From a virus: a stretch of 62,259 bases of DNA. Every line of letters begins with the position of its first letter. Positions within the stretch are counted from its first letter, which is position 1. The translations under genes were made by a program, and so were the position numbers. The notes below the pieces were generated by a model. The model searched no databases. It was given only the letters and a program-made list of their open reading frames with translations, and was not told the DNA's origin. The stretch is from the IMG/VR virus record IMGVR_UViG_3300037193_002008, positions 1 through 62,259 of that record. The stretch is one strand, 5' to 3'. Positions 46,837 to 54,449 of the stretch are shown here, in pieces.

Positions 46837-48110
46837 CTATGACGGACTGGCAGATCCCGGACGCCGACCCCTGGGCCGGCATGGGCATGACGCTGCCCAA
46901 ACACCCCAGCCTCATGCCGACCGACAGCCCCGCCTACGTCGAATGGCAGGCCACCACAGCAGCCGAGAAGGAACTCCGCCGCGCCCAGCAACTCGCCGAA
47001 GCGACCGAGCGGGAACTGATCCGGCTCCGTGCCCAGCACGCCGCCAAGGAACAGTTCGCCGCCGAAGAAGCAGAGAAGGCGAAGAAGGCCGTCGCCGAAT
47101 CAGCCCGCGTCTTCACCGGCGGCTCGTTCCTCCTCGACATCCCCGACACCCCGCCCGCGATCTGGGGCAAAGGCGACGACGTGCTGTGGGCCGAAGGCGA
47201 GTCGCTGATCATCGCCGGGCCGCAGGGTGTCGGCAAGACGACCATCGCCGGGCAGCTTCTACGCGGCCTCGTCGGGCTGCAGTCAGAAGTCCTCGGGTTC
47301 CCCATCGAAGCCGCCAAGAAGCGCGTCGGATACCTCGCCATGGACCGACCAGCCCAGGCCCGTCGGGCACTCGGCCGGATGTTCCGCGAAGAGGAACGCG
47401 GCTTCATCGACGAGATGATCCGCTTCTGGGCAGGCCCGCTCCCGACCGATGCCGCGGTCGATCCGGAGACGTTCGTGCGGATCGCCCGCCAGATCGAGGC
47501 CGAGGTTCTGTTCGTCGACTCGATGAAGGACGCCGCCATCGGCCTGAGCAAGGACGAGGTGGGGGCCGGATACAACCGCGCCCGCCAGTTTGCGTTGGCC
47601 GAGGGCATCCAGATCGCCGAGCTCCACCACGTGGTGAAGAACGGTGTGGACGGGAAGCAGCCGAAGAACCTGGCGGGCGTGTACGGGTCGACGTGGCTGA
47701 CTTCAGGCGCGGGTTCTGTGGTGATGCTGTGGGGCGAGGCCGGCGACCCGATCATCGACCTCACCCACCTGAAGCAGCCCCTCAACGAGGTGGGCCCGTT
47801 CAAGGTGCGCCACAACCGGGAGACGGGGATCTCGGAGGTGTTCCACGACGAGGACACCGACGTCATCGCTCTTGCCCGCGGGGCTTCGGCCGGCATTTCT
47901 GCCCACGAGGCAGCCGCCTGTCTCTTCTCTGCAGAGAAGCCGTCGACGGCTCAGGTCGAGAAGGCCCGTCGGAAGCTTGCGAAATTCGTTGCCGATGGGT
48001 TGCTGGTAGAGCACGGGTCCGGTGGGGGTCGGGGGAAGGCTGCACGCTGGTTCGCGGTGGCTCCTGCGAGTTGGTCAGACGACTCCGACGACCGCGGTTG
48101 GGGGGAATGA
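46833..48110 (+). CDS. RepA/KaiC-like replication ATPase
   Basis: 425 aa. The first 95 residues include a coiled coil. Walker A GPQGVGKTT lies near residues 129-137, Walker B-like VLFVDSMKDA near 227, then HHVVKNG and GAGSVVMLWG, patterns of RepA/DnaB/RadA-type helicase or ATPase domains. The C-terminus has a winged helix (TAQVEKARRKLAKFVADGLLVEHG). Probably a replicative helicase or loader. Its 3' end is followed by iteron-like repeats. GTG start at 46833 or ATG at 46839. Confidence 0.75.
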   Translation: MTMTDWQIPDADPWAGMGMTLPKHPSLMPTDSPAYVEWQATTAAEKELRRAQQLAEATERELIRLRAQHAAKEQFAAEEAEKAKKAVAESARVFTGGSFLLDIPDTPPAIWGKGDDVLWAEGESLIIAGPQGVGKTTIAGQLLRGLVGLQSEVLGFPIEAAKKRVGYLAMDRPAQARRALGRMFREEERGFIDEMIRFWAGPLPTDAAVDPETFVRIARQIEAEVLFVDSMKDAAIGLSKDEVGAGYNRARQFALAEGIQIAELHHVVKNGVDGKQPKNLAGVYGSTWLTSGAGSVVMLWGEAGDPIIDLTHLKQPLNEVGPFKVRHNRETGISEVFHDEDTDVIALARGASAGISAHEAAACLFSAEKPSTAQVEKARRKLAKFVADGLLVEHGSGGGRGKAARWFAVAPASWSDDSDDRGWGE

Positions 48111-48146
48111 AGTCGTGTCCGTTTTGGTGGGTCTGGTGCCGATTAG

Positions 48147-48322
48147 AAACTCACGGAAGAAACTCACGCAAGATCATCGCCTCAAACTCACGGAGAAAGT
48201 CACGCCTCGATGTGTCGCTGACGTTTCCGCAGGTCAGAAACTCACGCCAATTCTCACGGAAACTCACGCTCTCTGGTCCCGGAAAACTCACGCCGGGGGG
48301 GTCCTTTATAAGACCCCCGGCG
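48147..48322 (+). repeat. Iteron-like AAACTCACG array and long hairpin, candidate origin
   Basis: AAACTCACG occurs exactly six times at 48147, 48160, 48184, 48238, 48260 and 48284, plus two near-copies at 48196 and 48250. The last copy runs into a long inverted repeat: about 15 bp including CTCACGCCGGGG (from 48287) pairing with CCCCGGCGTGAG (to about 48326), with a CTTTATAA loop. It lies directly after the ATPase gene. The rest of 48111-48452 holds no credible gene. Confidence 0.55.
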
Positions 48323-48452
48323 TGAGATTCCGGACCCGGCCAAAAAAGATCAACAGCCGGGTCGGCCCGCCATGACCCACCCCGGCCCCCAACACTTCGC
48401 CGACATCGCCCACCCGCTCATCCAAACCCTCAAACCCCGAACGGAGCCCGCC

Positions 48453-48734
48453 ATGACCGACAAGCCCATTGCCGACGACATCCGCCCCGGCGTCACCGAA
48501 TACGTTCAGCGGTTCGTCCGAGCGCACCTCCCCGACGGGCGCATCGACGACAGCCGCGTCAAGACCCTGACCGGCACCCCTCACCCGATCGCCGCCTGGT
48601 CGGAGGCGTTCGGCCGGATGCACTTCCCCGAAGGCACCCGGTTCGAGGAGATGCGGCGCACCGTCCGGATCGAGGCCACACCGTGGGAGTCCCTCACCCA
48701 GTCCGACGCTCAGCTCGACACGATGAGGGGCTGA
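48453..48734 (+). CDS. Small hypothetical protein
   Basis: 93 aa. Charged, soluble; VTEYVQRFVRAHLPDGRIDD is a possible helix. A start at 48372 would add 27 residues through the hairpin region; 48453 has cggagcc upstream and is preferred. Unrecognised. Confidence 0.55.
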   Translation: MTDKPIADDIRPGVTEYVQRFVRAHLPDGRIDDSRVKTLTGTPHPIAAWSEAFGRMHFPEGTRFEEMRRTVRIEATPWESLTQSDAQLDTMRG

Positions 48735-48737
48735 CCC

Positions 48738-48863
48738 GTGTACCTGTGCACCGCCTGCTGGCTGCACGACAGCGATGTCGCCTGCCCCATCTGCTGGCGC
48801 GGCTACTGCCTGCCGTGCGCCGGGCTGCACCGGCACCGGGTGGCCCTGGCGGTGACGACGTGA
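48738..48863 (+). CDS. Tiny Cys-rich protein
   Basis: 41 aa, GTG start. Seven Cys and three His (CTACWLHD, CPICW, CLPCAGLHRHR), enough for two zinc sites like a small RING-type fold. Coupled to the next gene. Confidence 0.6.
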   Translation: MYLCTACWLHDSDVACPICWRGYCLPCAGLHRHRVALAVTT

Positions 48864-49063
48864 AGACCGCTGCGGACGTGCGGGCCGAAGCCGCCACCGT
48901 CGTCTGGCACGTTCCCCGCCACCCCGACCAGCCGTGCGACTGCCCTGAGGTGCCGTGCGGGCTGGTTGTGCCGAGGCCCGGATGTGAGCCGCACCGGGAA
49001 GCCGGCGCCACCCTCGCCATGAAGATCCACCCCGAACACCGATGCCCTGGAGGAGTCCGATGA
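48860..49063 (+). CDS. Small Cys/His protein
   Basis: 67 aa, GTG start in a GTGA overlap. CDCPEVPC and C-H in CEPHREAGAT with RCPGG. Probably zinc-stabilised. Coupled to the next gene. Confidence 0.55.
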   Translation: MKTAADVRAEAATVVWHVPRHPDQPCDCPEVPCGLVVPRPGCEPHREAGATLAMKIHPEHRCPGGVR

Positions 49064-49269
49064 AGCCCGTCAACCCCGACTGTCCACGCATCGCCCACGA
49101 GTCCGGGGTCGTCCTCGGCTGCCAACGCGACCACGGCCCCACCGTCGGCGAACTCCACGGCACGGTCACGGGGATCTTGTGGTCCGACGATGACGACCGG
49201 ATTTCCATCGCCGAGTTGGAGCCACACCACCGGCAGGCGCGATTCCGGGATGACGGGGAGTCCGGATGA
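49060..49269 (+). CDS. Small hypothetical protein
   Basis: 69 aa, ATG at 49060 after GGAGG. Acidic, with a beta-rich middle (GELHGTVTGILWSDDDDRISIAEL). Unrecognised. Confidence 0.55.
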   Translation: MKPVNPDCPRIAHESGVVLGCQRDHGPTVGELHGTVTGILWSDDDDRISIAELEPHHRQARFRDDGESG

Positions 49270-49544
49270 ACCCCACCGGAGCCACGATGCCCCTTCCTGC
49301 CCCCTGTGGCCGTCGTAGGACCGCCGAACGGGTTGGGGTGGTAGGTGGGGATACCTCGACCCGTCTTCGGCCGTCTCAGCGGGCCGTAGCGGTCGTCGCC
49401 CTCCTCGTCGGCATCTACGTCGCCGTCGCCATCGCACTACCCCTCGTCCGCCACGACACCGCCCTCATCCCGATCACCAACGGCTGCTCCGCCGACGACC
49501 GAGCCGAGCGAGCCCCCGCCTGCCCACCGAAAGGAACCCGATGA
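49266..49544 (+). CDS. Small membrane protein
   Basis: 92 aa with one strong hydrophobic segment near residues 41-60 (VAVVALLVGIYVAVAIALPLV) and a Cys-containing outer tail. ATGA overlap upstream. Function unknown. Confidence 0.55.
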   Translation: MNPTGATMPLPAPCGRRRTAERVGVVGGDTSTRLRPSQRAVAVVALLVGIYVAVAIALPLVRHDTALIPITNGCSADDRAERAPACPPKGTR

Positions 49545-49732
49545 ACAACGACGCCCAGGGCCAGTGGCGCCGCTCCACGAGGTGCTCGACAGGTGCGTGC
49601 ACAATCGTCAAGATCCAGGACGGCGGCCCGGTCCAGGTCGCTGACTCCAAGCTCGGTGACGCCTCCCCGATCCTCGCCTTCGACCCACCGTCGTGGATGG
49701 CGTTCATCGACGACCTGAAGGCGACGCCGTGA
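49541..49732 (+). CDS. DUF397-family protein
   Basis: 63 aa. QWRRSTRCSTGACTIVKI, then VQVADSKLGDASPILAFDPPSWMAFI, matches the actinobacterial DUF397 pattern (W.KS..S...C..V, RDS....P.L.F....W..F). In hosts these often pair with an Xre regulator. Its presence suggests a host-derived regulator-like partner. Confidence 0.75.
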   Translation: MNNDAQGQWRRSTRCSTGACTIVKIQDGGPVQVADSKLGDASPILAFDPPSWMAFIDDLKATP

Positions 49733-49845
49733 ACGCTGACCCGAGCCCGCATCTACGCATCCCGCTGTCGGTCCTAGTCGTAGGCATCGCCGGGGCGGTC
49801 GTGCTCGTCACCTGCTGCGGAATCTGGACGGGAGACCTGTGGTGA
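49729..49845 (+). CDS. Tiny membrane peptide
   Basis: 38 aa, GTG start in a GTGA overlap. One hydrophobic segment with adjacent Cys (VVGIAGAVVLVTCCGIW). Coupled to the next membrane peptide. Confidence 0.5.
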   Translation: MNADPSPHLRIPLSVLVVGIAGAVVLVTCCGIWTGDLW

Positions 49846-49952
49846 GCCGCTTCCTGCTCGGCGTCGCGATCGGGGCGGCCCTCGTCGGGCTGGCCGCTGT
49901 GGTGCGGAAGGTCCTGGTCGTGGACTACGACGATCAGGAGTTCGCCGGGTGA
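49842..49952 (+). CDS. Tiny membrane peptide
   Basis: 36 aa, GTG start. Hydrophobic N-terminal segment then a short acidic tail. The two peptides together resemble a holin/accessory pair, but no lysis gene is near. The next 76 bp (49953-50028) hold only short frames. Confidence 0.5.
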   Translation: MSRFLLGVAIGAALVGLAAVVRKVLVVDYDDQEFAG

Positions 49953-50028
49953 GCGAACTCGAAAGTTGAGCGCCGGAGACTCAAGGGTCATGGAACTTCT
50001 ACAGCAGGTCGAGGCGGTGATCTGATCG

Positions 50029-50664
50029 ATGAGCGGGAATCAAGGCCGAGCGCCTGACGACAAGACGTGTGGCGCCAGGAAGTCTGACGGAGGCACTTGT
50101 CGCAAGCCCGCCGGCTGGGGAACCGAGTTCAACGTCGGCCGATGCCGCACTCACGGCGGAAACACCCGGGCACAGATCACCCATACCCAGAAGGCCCTCG
50201 CGACACAGGCCGTCAGGTCGTACGGAATCAAGTCCGACCTGCCACCCCGTGCCGCCCTCCTCGAAGAGGCCCAGTGGTCTCACGGCCACGTCGTGTGGCT
50301 GCGTGACGTCGTCCAGATGATCGACCCTGACGCGCTCGTCTGGGGCGTGACGGAGGAACACGAGAAGACCGCCAGCGAGTTTCCCGGCGTCGATGTGAAG
50401 AAGCTGGCCGCGCCGAACGTGTGGCTGAAGCTGTACCACGAGGAACGCCGGCTGCACCTCGATCTGGTCAAGACGATCGAGACGTTGAAGTTGGAACAGG
50501 GCTGGCTCGACTACGTCAACCGGACCGCCGACCTCATGGAGCAGATCATCCTACTCGTCCTGGCGATGCGTGGGGTGCCGGCCGATGAGGCGCTGCCAGG
50601 GCAGATTCAGGCGGCGACCGCGCAGGTTGCCGGGGTGAAGACGATCGAAGGGAAAGTGGCGTGA
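50029..50664 (+). CDS. terS: Small terminase subunit
   Basis: 211 aa. The N-terminal CGARKSDGGTCRKPAGWGTEFNVGRCRTHGG motif (C..C..C..H) is the zinc finger start of an actinophage small terminase. It is followed by a helical region (IKSDLPPRAALLEEAQW) and a C-terminal helix. It would bind packaging sites and load the large terminase. Coding start ATG at 50029. It is first in the late head operon. Confidence 0.75.
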   Translation: MSGNQGRAPDDKTCGARKSDGGTCRKPAGWGTEFNVGRCRTHGGNTRAQITHTQKALATQAVRSYGIKSDLPPRAALLEEAQWSHGHVVWLRDVVQMIDPDALVWGVTEEHEKTASEFPGVDVKKLAAPNVWLKLYHEERRLHLDLVKTIETLKLEQGWLDYVNRTADLMEQIILLVLAMRGVPADEALPGQIQAATAQVAGVKTIEGKVA

Positions 50665-50825
50665 CGTGCAGCTGTGATCTGTGCCAGTCCGGCGAAAGTC
50701 GCTACCTCAGCCGCTGCGGCGCCTGCGACTCGATCGTCGTGGTGGTGCATGGGCGGGCCGAGGATCACCACGAGAACGACGGTGAGGGCGACCTCTGTCC
50801 GGCGTCGGGTGAGGACCGCGGATGA
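50661..50825 (+). CDS. Tiny zinc-ribbon-like protein
   Basis: 54 aa, GTG start overlapping the previous stop. CDLCQSGE and CGACDS form a two-knuckle ribbon, then an acidic tail. Coupled to the next gene. Confidence 0.55.
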   Translation: MTCSCDLCQSGESRYLSRCGACDSIVVVVHGRAEDHHENDGEGDLCPASGEDRG

Positions 50826-51178
50826 GTGACGCGTACGCCGACATGTGGGCCAGGTTCACGGAGAACCTGGACCGCCAGGTCGAGCAGATGCTGGCCGAGC
50901 TTCCGTCACCGCCTCCGCCGAAGCCGTTCGACCTGGCTGACCTGACCCGTCTCGCCTCGACTGTTGAGGCGTCACGGCAGACCCGGGTAGATCGGGCGAT
51001 CATCGCGCCGGACGTGCGGGACTGGCTGCTGGCGAACGTGGCGACGAAGCCGGCCGAGCGGCCCAGTCCGGACCACCTGTGGGACATCCCGGTCGTCATC
51101 GACGAGGACATAGCTCCGGGGTCGTGGGAGTTGCGGTGCGGCGACCGGGTTGTGCGCAGGTCGGGTGAGTCGTCGTGA
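50822..51178 (+). CDS. Hypothetical protein
   Basis: 118 aa, acidic helical N-terminus (YADMWARFTENLDRQVEQML), then a Pro-rich middle. ATGA overlap. Unrecognised. Confidence 0.6.
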   Translation: MSDAYADMWARFTENLDRQVEQMLAELPSPPPPKPFDLADLTRLASTVEASRQTRVDRAIIAPDVRDWLLANVATKPAERPSPDHLWDIPVVIDEDIAPGSWELRCGDRVVRRSGESS

Positions 51179-51489
51179 GCCCCACGGTCATCGTCGATAG
51201 TGACCAGGATTTGATCGCCGAACCGTGCCCCGAGTGCGGCGGGAGGGTCCGCTATTGGCTGACGTGCCACACGTGGGGTGGCAAGCCCGACGGAACGGGC
51301 TGGATGCACTGCCTGCCGTGCGACACAGCTTGGGATCTCATCTGTTCGCTGCCGGACGAAGATGGCGATTTCCTGGTTGACGGCTGCGGCTGGTCGTACA
51401 CGTGGGGGCTGAACCCGCGCAATCCTCGGTCGGTGCGCAATGAGGAGTGTCGACCGCCGTGGATCGAGCCCGGCTCGATGCCGCCGTGA
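51175..51489 (+). CDS. Hypothetical protein with CxxC pairs
   Basis: 104 aa, GTG start. CPECGGR near residue 18 and CLPCDTAW near residue 46 form a zinc ribbon. Unrecognised. A terminator follows the stop by 10 bp. Confidence 0.6.
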   Translation: MSPTVIVDSDQDLIAEPCPECGGRVRYWLTCHTWGGKPDGTGWMHCLPCDTAWDLICSLPDEDGDFLVDGCGWSYTWGLNPRNPRSVRNEECRPPWIEPGSMPP

Positions 51490-51499
51490 GTTGAGACGC

Positions 51500-51528
51500 G
51501 GCTCCGGCGAACGCCAATCACCGGAGCC
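51500..51528 (+). terminator. Hairpin terminator before the DUF7341-like gene
   Basis: GGCTCCGG (51500-51507) pairs with CCGGAGCC (51521-51528), loop of 13, no long T run. Ends the small-gene operon. The remaining bases to 51608 hold no gene. Confidence 0.5.
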
Positions 51529-51608
51529 GACCACCCCCTAGACCACCCGCTCGCACCGACGGTCTCCGCGCATCATACCCGCCTTGACCAGCGGAAACGG
51601 AGATCGTA

Positions 51609-52319
51609 ATGACCGTCGATATCCTGGCCGAACTGCGAGACGCAGCCGACGCCCTCACCAACCCCAGCCAGGTCCGCAACCCGCGCCGAGCCCGCGACGC
51701 CAACGGCGAACGGGTCCAACTGCCCGACCACGTCGCCACCCTCCCCGGTCTCATCGCCCAGGTCGCGGAGATCGTGTGGCCGACCGGCGGCGGCGACTCC
51801 GAATCGGCTCGACCGGTCCCGTCATCCCGCCCGCCGGGGAATCCGCAGGCGATGGCCCTGCACCTCGACATCTGGATCGGGGTGTCGAAGTGGCACATGC
51901 GCTGGTGCCTCACCACCCGCGACACCCTCGAATCGTCGATCCGGCAGATGGTCGCCAAGGTCATGTCGGAGGATTCGGACACCCAGGACGAGATGCTCGG
52001 CGATCTCCGCTCCTGGCGGCACCGCTGCGAGGTGGTGCTGAGGGAGGCGTTCAACGACCCGCAGATCCAGTCGCCGTGCCCTGTTGAGGGGTGCGGGAAC
52101 CGGACGCTCCGGGTCAACGTGCAGAAGAAGACGGCGCGGTGTACGACGTGTCGGGCGCGGTGGGCGGAGGTGCCGGATCCGGAACGGGGGATCTGGTCGA
52201 TCGTCGGATTGGCCGACCACATCCAGACGTACGAGGCGCAGGCGCGGGCAGCGGCGGCTGAGGTGCGGATGGCTGAGCGGGAGGCGAAGGAGCGGCGGTA
52301 TGGGCGTTCGGCGGCCTAG
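51609..52319 (+). CDS. Conserved actinophage protein between terminase genes
   Basis: 236 aa. Resembles a conserved protein commonly found between terminase genes of actinophages (I recall the label DUF7341, unverified). The middle has CPVEGCGNRTLRVNVQKKTARCTTC, a zinc ribbon, near residue 157-181. The N-terminal half is helical, the C-terminal tail basic and coiled. ATG after a gaaacggag site. Confidence 0.65.
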   Translation: MTVDILAELRDAADALTNPSQVRNPRRARDANGERVQLPDHVATLPGLIAQVAEIVWPTGGGDSESARPVPSSRPPGNPQAMALHLDIWIGVSKWHMRWCLTTRDTLESSIRQMVAKVMSEDSDTQDEMLGDLRSWRHRCEVVLREAFNDPQIQSPCPVEGCGNRTLRVNVQKKTARCTTCRARWAEVPDPERGIWSIVGLADHIQTYEAQARAAAAEVRMAEREAKERRYGRSAA

Positions 52320-52391
52320 ATTGCGATGGAGGTGGGCTGACCTGCGGAAGTTCGGCTTGACGCCGCTCAAGATCGCATTTAGAGTGACCCT

Positions 52392-52447
52392 CTGTCAGAG
52401 GTGTCTCTTCTGGCAGGTCGCAGCCCGCCATGTAAAGCGGGCTTTTT
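52392..52447 (+). ncRNA. Candidate small RNA: promoter, hairpin and terminator
   Basis: A good promoter: -35 TTGACG at 52357-52362, 17-bp spacer, -10 TAGAGT at 52380-52385. Transcription from near 52392 would give about 56 nt. Its first part folds as an 8-bp stem, CTGTCAGA (52392-52399) with TCTGGCAG (52409-52416), one G-T pair. An intrinsic terminator follows: AGCCCGC (52422-52428) with GCGGGCT (52437-52443) and a T run. No credible reading frame fits, so a short stable RNA is likely. It is 73 bp after the stop at 52319. Confidence 0.55.
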
Positions 52448-52459
52448 CTATGCCTCGGG

Positions 52460-52588
52460 CTACTTCCCGCCCCGCCACCACGCCCCGAGGCCGAACGCGA
52501 ACAGCCCCATGCCGACCATCCCGGCGAACCCCAGCCACAGCGCATCCGAGAGCGGGATGATCCCGGCGACGGTCACACACTCGGTCAT
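52460..52588 (-). CDS. Small single-span membrane protein
   Basis: 42 aa on the opposite strand to its neighbours. LWLGFAGMVGMGLFAFGLGAWW is a strong membrane segment with a positive end (RGGK). ATG at 52588. It converges on the small RNA terminator. Holin-like or coat-like in size; function unknown. Confidence 0.5.
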   Translation of the reverse strand: MTECVTVAGIIPLSDALWLGFAGMVGMGLFAFGLGAWWRGGK

Positions 52589-52643
52589 GGTTCGGCCCCG
52601 GGATTGACGTGCTGGCGGTACTGATGATCTTACCTGGGGGCCG

Positions 52644-52952
52644 GTGGTGATTCTCGACCGGCTCCGCCCCATCGCCGCCCGACTGCACCCGCTCAACCCG
52701 CTGACGGCCGTCCTCGCCCAGATCCACCAGTCGCTGGCCCGCATCGGCCGCGACACCGCCTACACCCTCATCGATGTCCGCAAGCTCAAGGAGGAACTGA
52801 TGGCGCGCATGGACGACCTCGAAGGCAAGCTCGACCGCGACGACGAGAACACCAGCCGACCCGACAGCGGCAACGAGCCGGCCACCGACGAACCGGCCCA
52901 GCCCGAACCGACCAACCCGGCCGACAACCCGAACGAGCCCGACCAGGGCTGA
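52644..52952 (+). CDS. Small helical protein with acidic tail
   Basis: 102 aa, GTG start (two adjacent GTGs). Helical front (LTAVLAQIHQSLARIGRDTAYTL), a coiled-coil-like KLKEELMARMDDLEGKL, then a Pro/Glu/Asp/Asn tail. Unrecognised. Confidence 0.55.
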   Translation: MVILDRLRPIAARLHPLNPLTAVLAQIHQSLARIGRDTAYTLIDVRKLKEELMARMDDLEGKLDRDDENTSRPDSGNEPATDEPAQPEPTNPADNPNEPDQG

Positions 52953-52960
52953 CCAAGAGC

Positions 52961-53001
52961 GAAGGGACGCGGACGCCACTTTCCCCAGCGCGCGTCCCTT
53001 C
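52961..53001 (+). terminator. Hairpin after the acidic-tail gene
   Basis: GAAGGGACGCG (52961-52971) pairs exactly with CGCGTCCCTTC (52991-53001) around a 19-nt loop. It starts 8 bp after the previous stop. Confidence 0.55.
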
Positions 53002-53037
53002 TCGAACCTGCGGTTACCGCGGGGTGGGTGGTGAAAG

Positions 53038-53091
53038 AGGTCCGGGTCGTTCGGCATTAACGAGGGGTGAATGCCGATGCGGCCCGGACCT
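53038..53091 (+). promoter_or_regulatory. Long imperfect hairpin upstream of a tiny gene
   Basis: AGGTCCGGG (53038-53046) pairs with CCCGGACCT (53083-53091), and GGCAT (53053-53057) with ATGCC (53071-53075) inside it. It would cover the ribosome site (GAGGGGTG) and start codon of the tiny gene at 53071. Confidence 0.45.
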
Positions 53092-53190
53092 GCCCACAAA
53101 CGGCTGACGTTCTCCGACGCGCGACTCGCCGTCGACAAGCCGCTGCCCAGCAGAGTCGGCACCGTCCGGCTTGACTTCCGCGCCCCCTGA
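53071..53190 (+). CDS. Tiny basic protein
   Basis: 39 aa, basic start (MPMRPGPAHKR) then a beta-rich end. GAGGGGTG precedes the ATG but is tied up in the hairpin. The next gene starts one base after the stop. Unrecognised. Confidence 0.45.
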   Translation: MPMRPGPAHKRLTFSDARLAVDKPLPSRVGTVRLDFRAP

Positions 53191-53191
53191 C

Positions 53192-53416
53192 ATGCGCTGG
53201 CTCCACCGCCACCTCGGCGACGGCCGGTTCTGGTCGATGTTCTGGCTCGGCTGGGCCGGCATCTGGCTGGCCAACCTGCCGTTCGCCCTGACCCTACTGA
53301 AGCGCAGCCTCGAATACCTGATCTTCATCTCGGTCATGGCATTGGTGCTCGCCTGCCTGGCTGCCTTTCAGGCGTCGTTGGGGATGCGGAAAACGGATCC
53401 CGATGACCCGCTCTGA
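53192..53416 (+). CDS. Small membrane protein
   Basis: 74 aa with two hydrophobic segments, about residues 15-38 and 46-66, joined by a Lys/Arg loop. Could be a holin or membrane accessory. Overlaps the next gene by 14 bp. Confidence 0.55.
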   Translation: MRWLHRHLGDGRFWSMFWLGWAGIWLANLPFALTLLKRSLEYLIFISVMALVLACLAAFQASLGMRKTDPDDPL

Positions 53417-53510
53417 CCTGCGCCGCCAATGGCCCGCCTGGTTCATCGCCGGCCTCGTCGCCGTGATCGTCCTGGCTGGCACCATCGCCTCCTGCCTCAA
53501 CGGCAGATAA
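53403..53510 (+). CDS. Tiny single-span membrane peptide
   Basis: 35 aa, positive start (MTRSDLRRQW) and one hydrophobic segment (AWFIAGLVAVIVLAGTIAS) before the end; the Cys follows. Overlaps the previous gene. Confidence 0.5.
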   Translation: MTRSDLRRQWPAWFIAGLVAVIVLAGTIASCLNGR

Positions 53511-53534
53511 CCCGCCAACCCGCCAAGGAGCTCC

Positions 53535-53888
53535 ATGAACGCCACCGCCGACCACCCGCTCACCGGCCGCCACGCCGCACTGTTCGAAAAGTGGCTTCGG
53601 CCGAACGGCATCATCGGTTGGATGCCTGAGGACCCGACCATCGTCGTCGACCTCGCGGGCGGCACTGTGACGTGGCCTAAGTGGCGGCACCTCAACGGTG
53701 GCAGCAGCCCGTGGGAGAAAGACCTCGCCGTCAAGTCCGACGCCTGGTCGGACTCGGAGCGTCGCACGCGGTCGTCCGACGAAGACGGCGCGGTCATCGA
53801 CCAGACGACCACCAAGCTGCGGGCGCCGGTCACCGACGAGGTTCGGGACCTGGCGCGCCGCTGCGGCATGCGCCTCGAAGAGCGCTAG
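53535..53888 (+). CDS. Hypothetical protein
   Basis: 117 aa, AAGGAG 7 bp before the ATG. A charged acidic/basic protein with WPKWRHLNGGSS in its middle and a helical end. Unrecognised. Confidence 0.6.
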   Translation: MNATADHPLTGRHAALFEKWLRPNGIIGWMPEDPTIVVDLAGGTVTWPKWRHLNGGSSPWEKDLAVKSDAWSDSERRTRSSDEDGAVIDQTTTKLRAPVTDEVRDLARRCGMRLEER

Positions 53889-53915
53889 ACCCCCGCCATC
53901 CCGCCTTCTCCAGCC

Positions 53916-54110
53916 ATGGACACCGTGCACGTCATCCCGGTCGGTGACCTCGTCGACCACGACACCAGCGGCGCCGACTGCGTCTGTGGCCCGTCGACCG
54001 AAGCCGTTTACCGCGACGACGGGTCGAACGGCTGGCTGATCCGGCACAACTCCCTCGACGGCCGGGAGGCGACCGAGCGCGCCACCGATGAAGGCACCGG
54101 ACGCGACTAG
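53916..54110 (+). CDS. Conserved actinophage protein with DGRE motif
   Basis: 64 aa. VHVIPVGDLVDHDTSGADCVCGP, then IRHNSLDGREATE, follows the pattern of a small actinophage family I have seen next to terminase genes. Function unknown. The ATG lacks a clear ribosome site. Confidence 0.6.
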   Translation: MDTVHVIPVGDLVDHDTSGADCVCGPSTEAVYRDDGSNGWLIRHNSLDGREATERATDEGTGRD

Positions 54111-54182
54111 CGGTACGGCCCGAGAGCAATACCTGAACCTCCCCCGCATGAGGCGGGGCAATCCCGTGAAGGGGAAACCGCA

Positions 54183-54443
54183 ATGCCGAAGACGAACATC
54201 TACCCGCCGTGCCCGACCCCCGACGGTGTCGCCAACCGACGCGTCGAAGTCGGCTGGATGGGCGGCACCGTCCAGGTCGCCACCACCCTGCTCACCAACC
54301 CAGCCAACCTGACCGTCGACGACCCGCACGCCGAACCTGAGTGGAAGTCCGACAGCTACGTCGACCTCGACCGGCAGGGCGTCAACAACCTGATCCGCGC
54401 CCTGCGTCAGGCACGCGACAAGGCGTACGGGCGCGACGAGTAG
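54183..54443 (+). CDS. Small hypothetical protein
   Basis: 86 aa after a small hairpin (CCCCGC at 54143 with GCGGGG) and AAGGGG. Beta-rich (VEVGWMGGTVQVAT) with helical end. Unrecognised. Confidence 0.6.
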   Translation: MPKTNIYPPCPTPDGVANRRVEVGWMGGTVQVATTLLTNPANLTVDDPHAEPEWKSDSYVDLDRQGVNNLIRALRQARDKAYGRDE

Positions 54444-54449
54444 CCCGCC

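Noticed and set aside
48022-48375. Open frame through the iteron-like array
   Set aside because: Its product is just the repeats read in frame (KLT-type units) and it starts within the ATPase gene.
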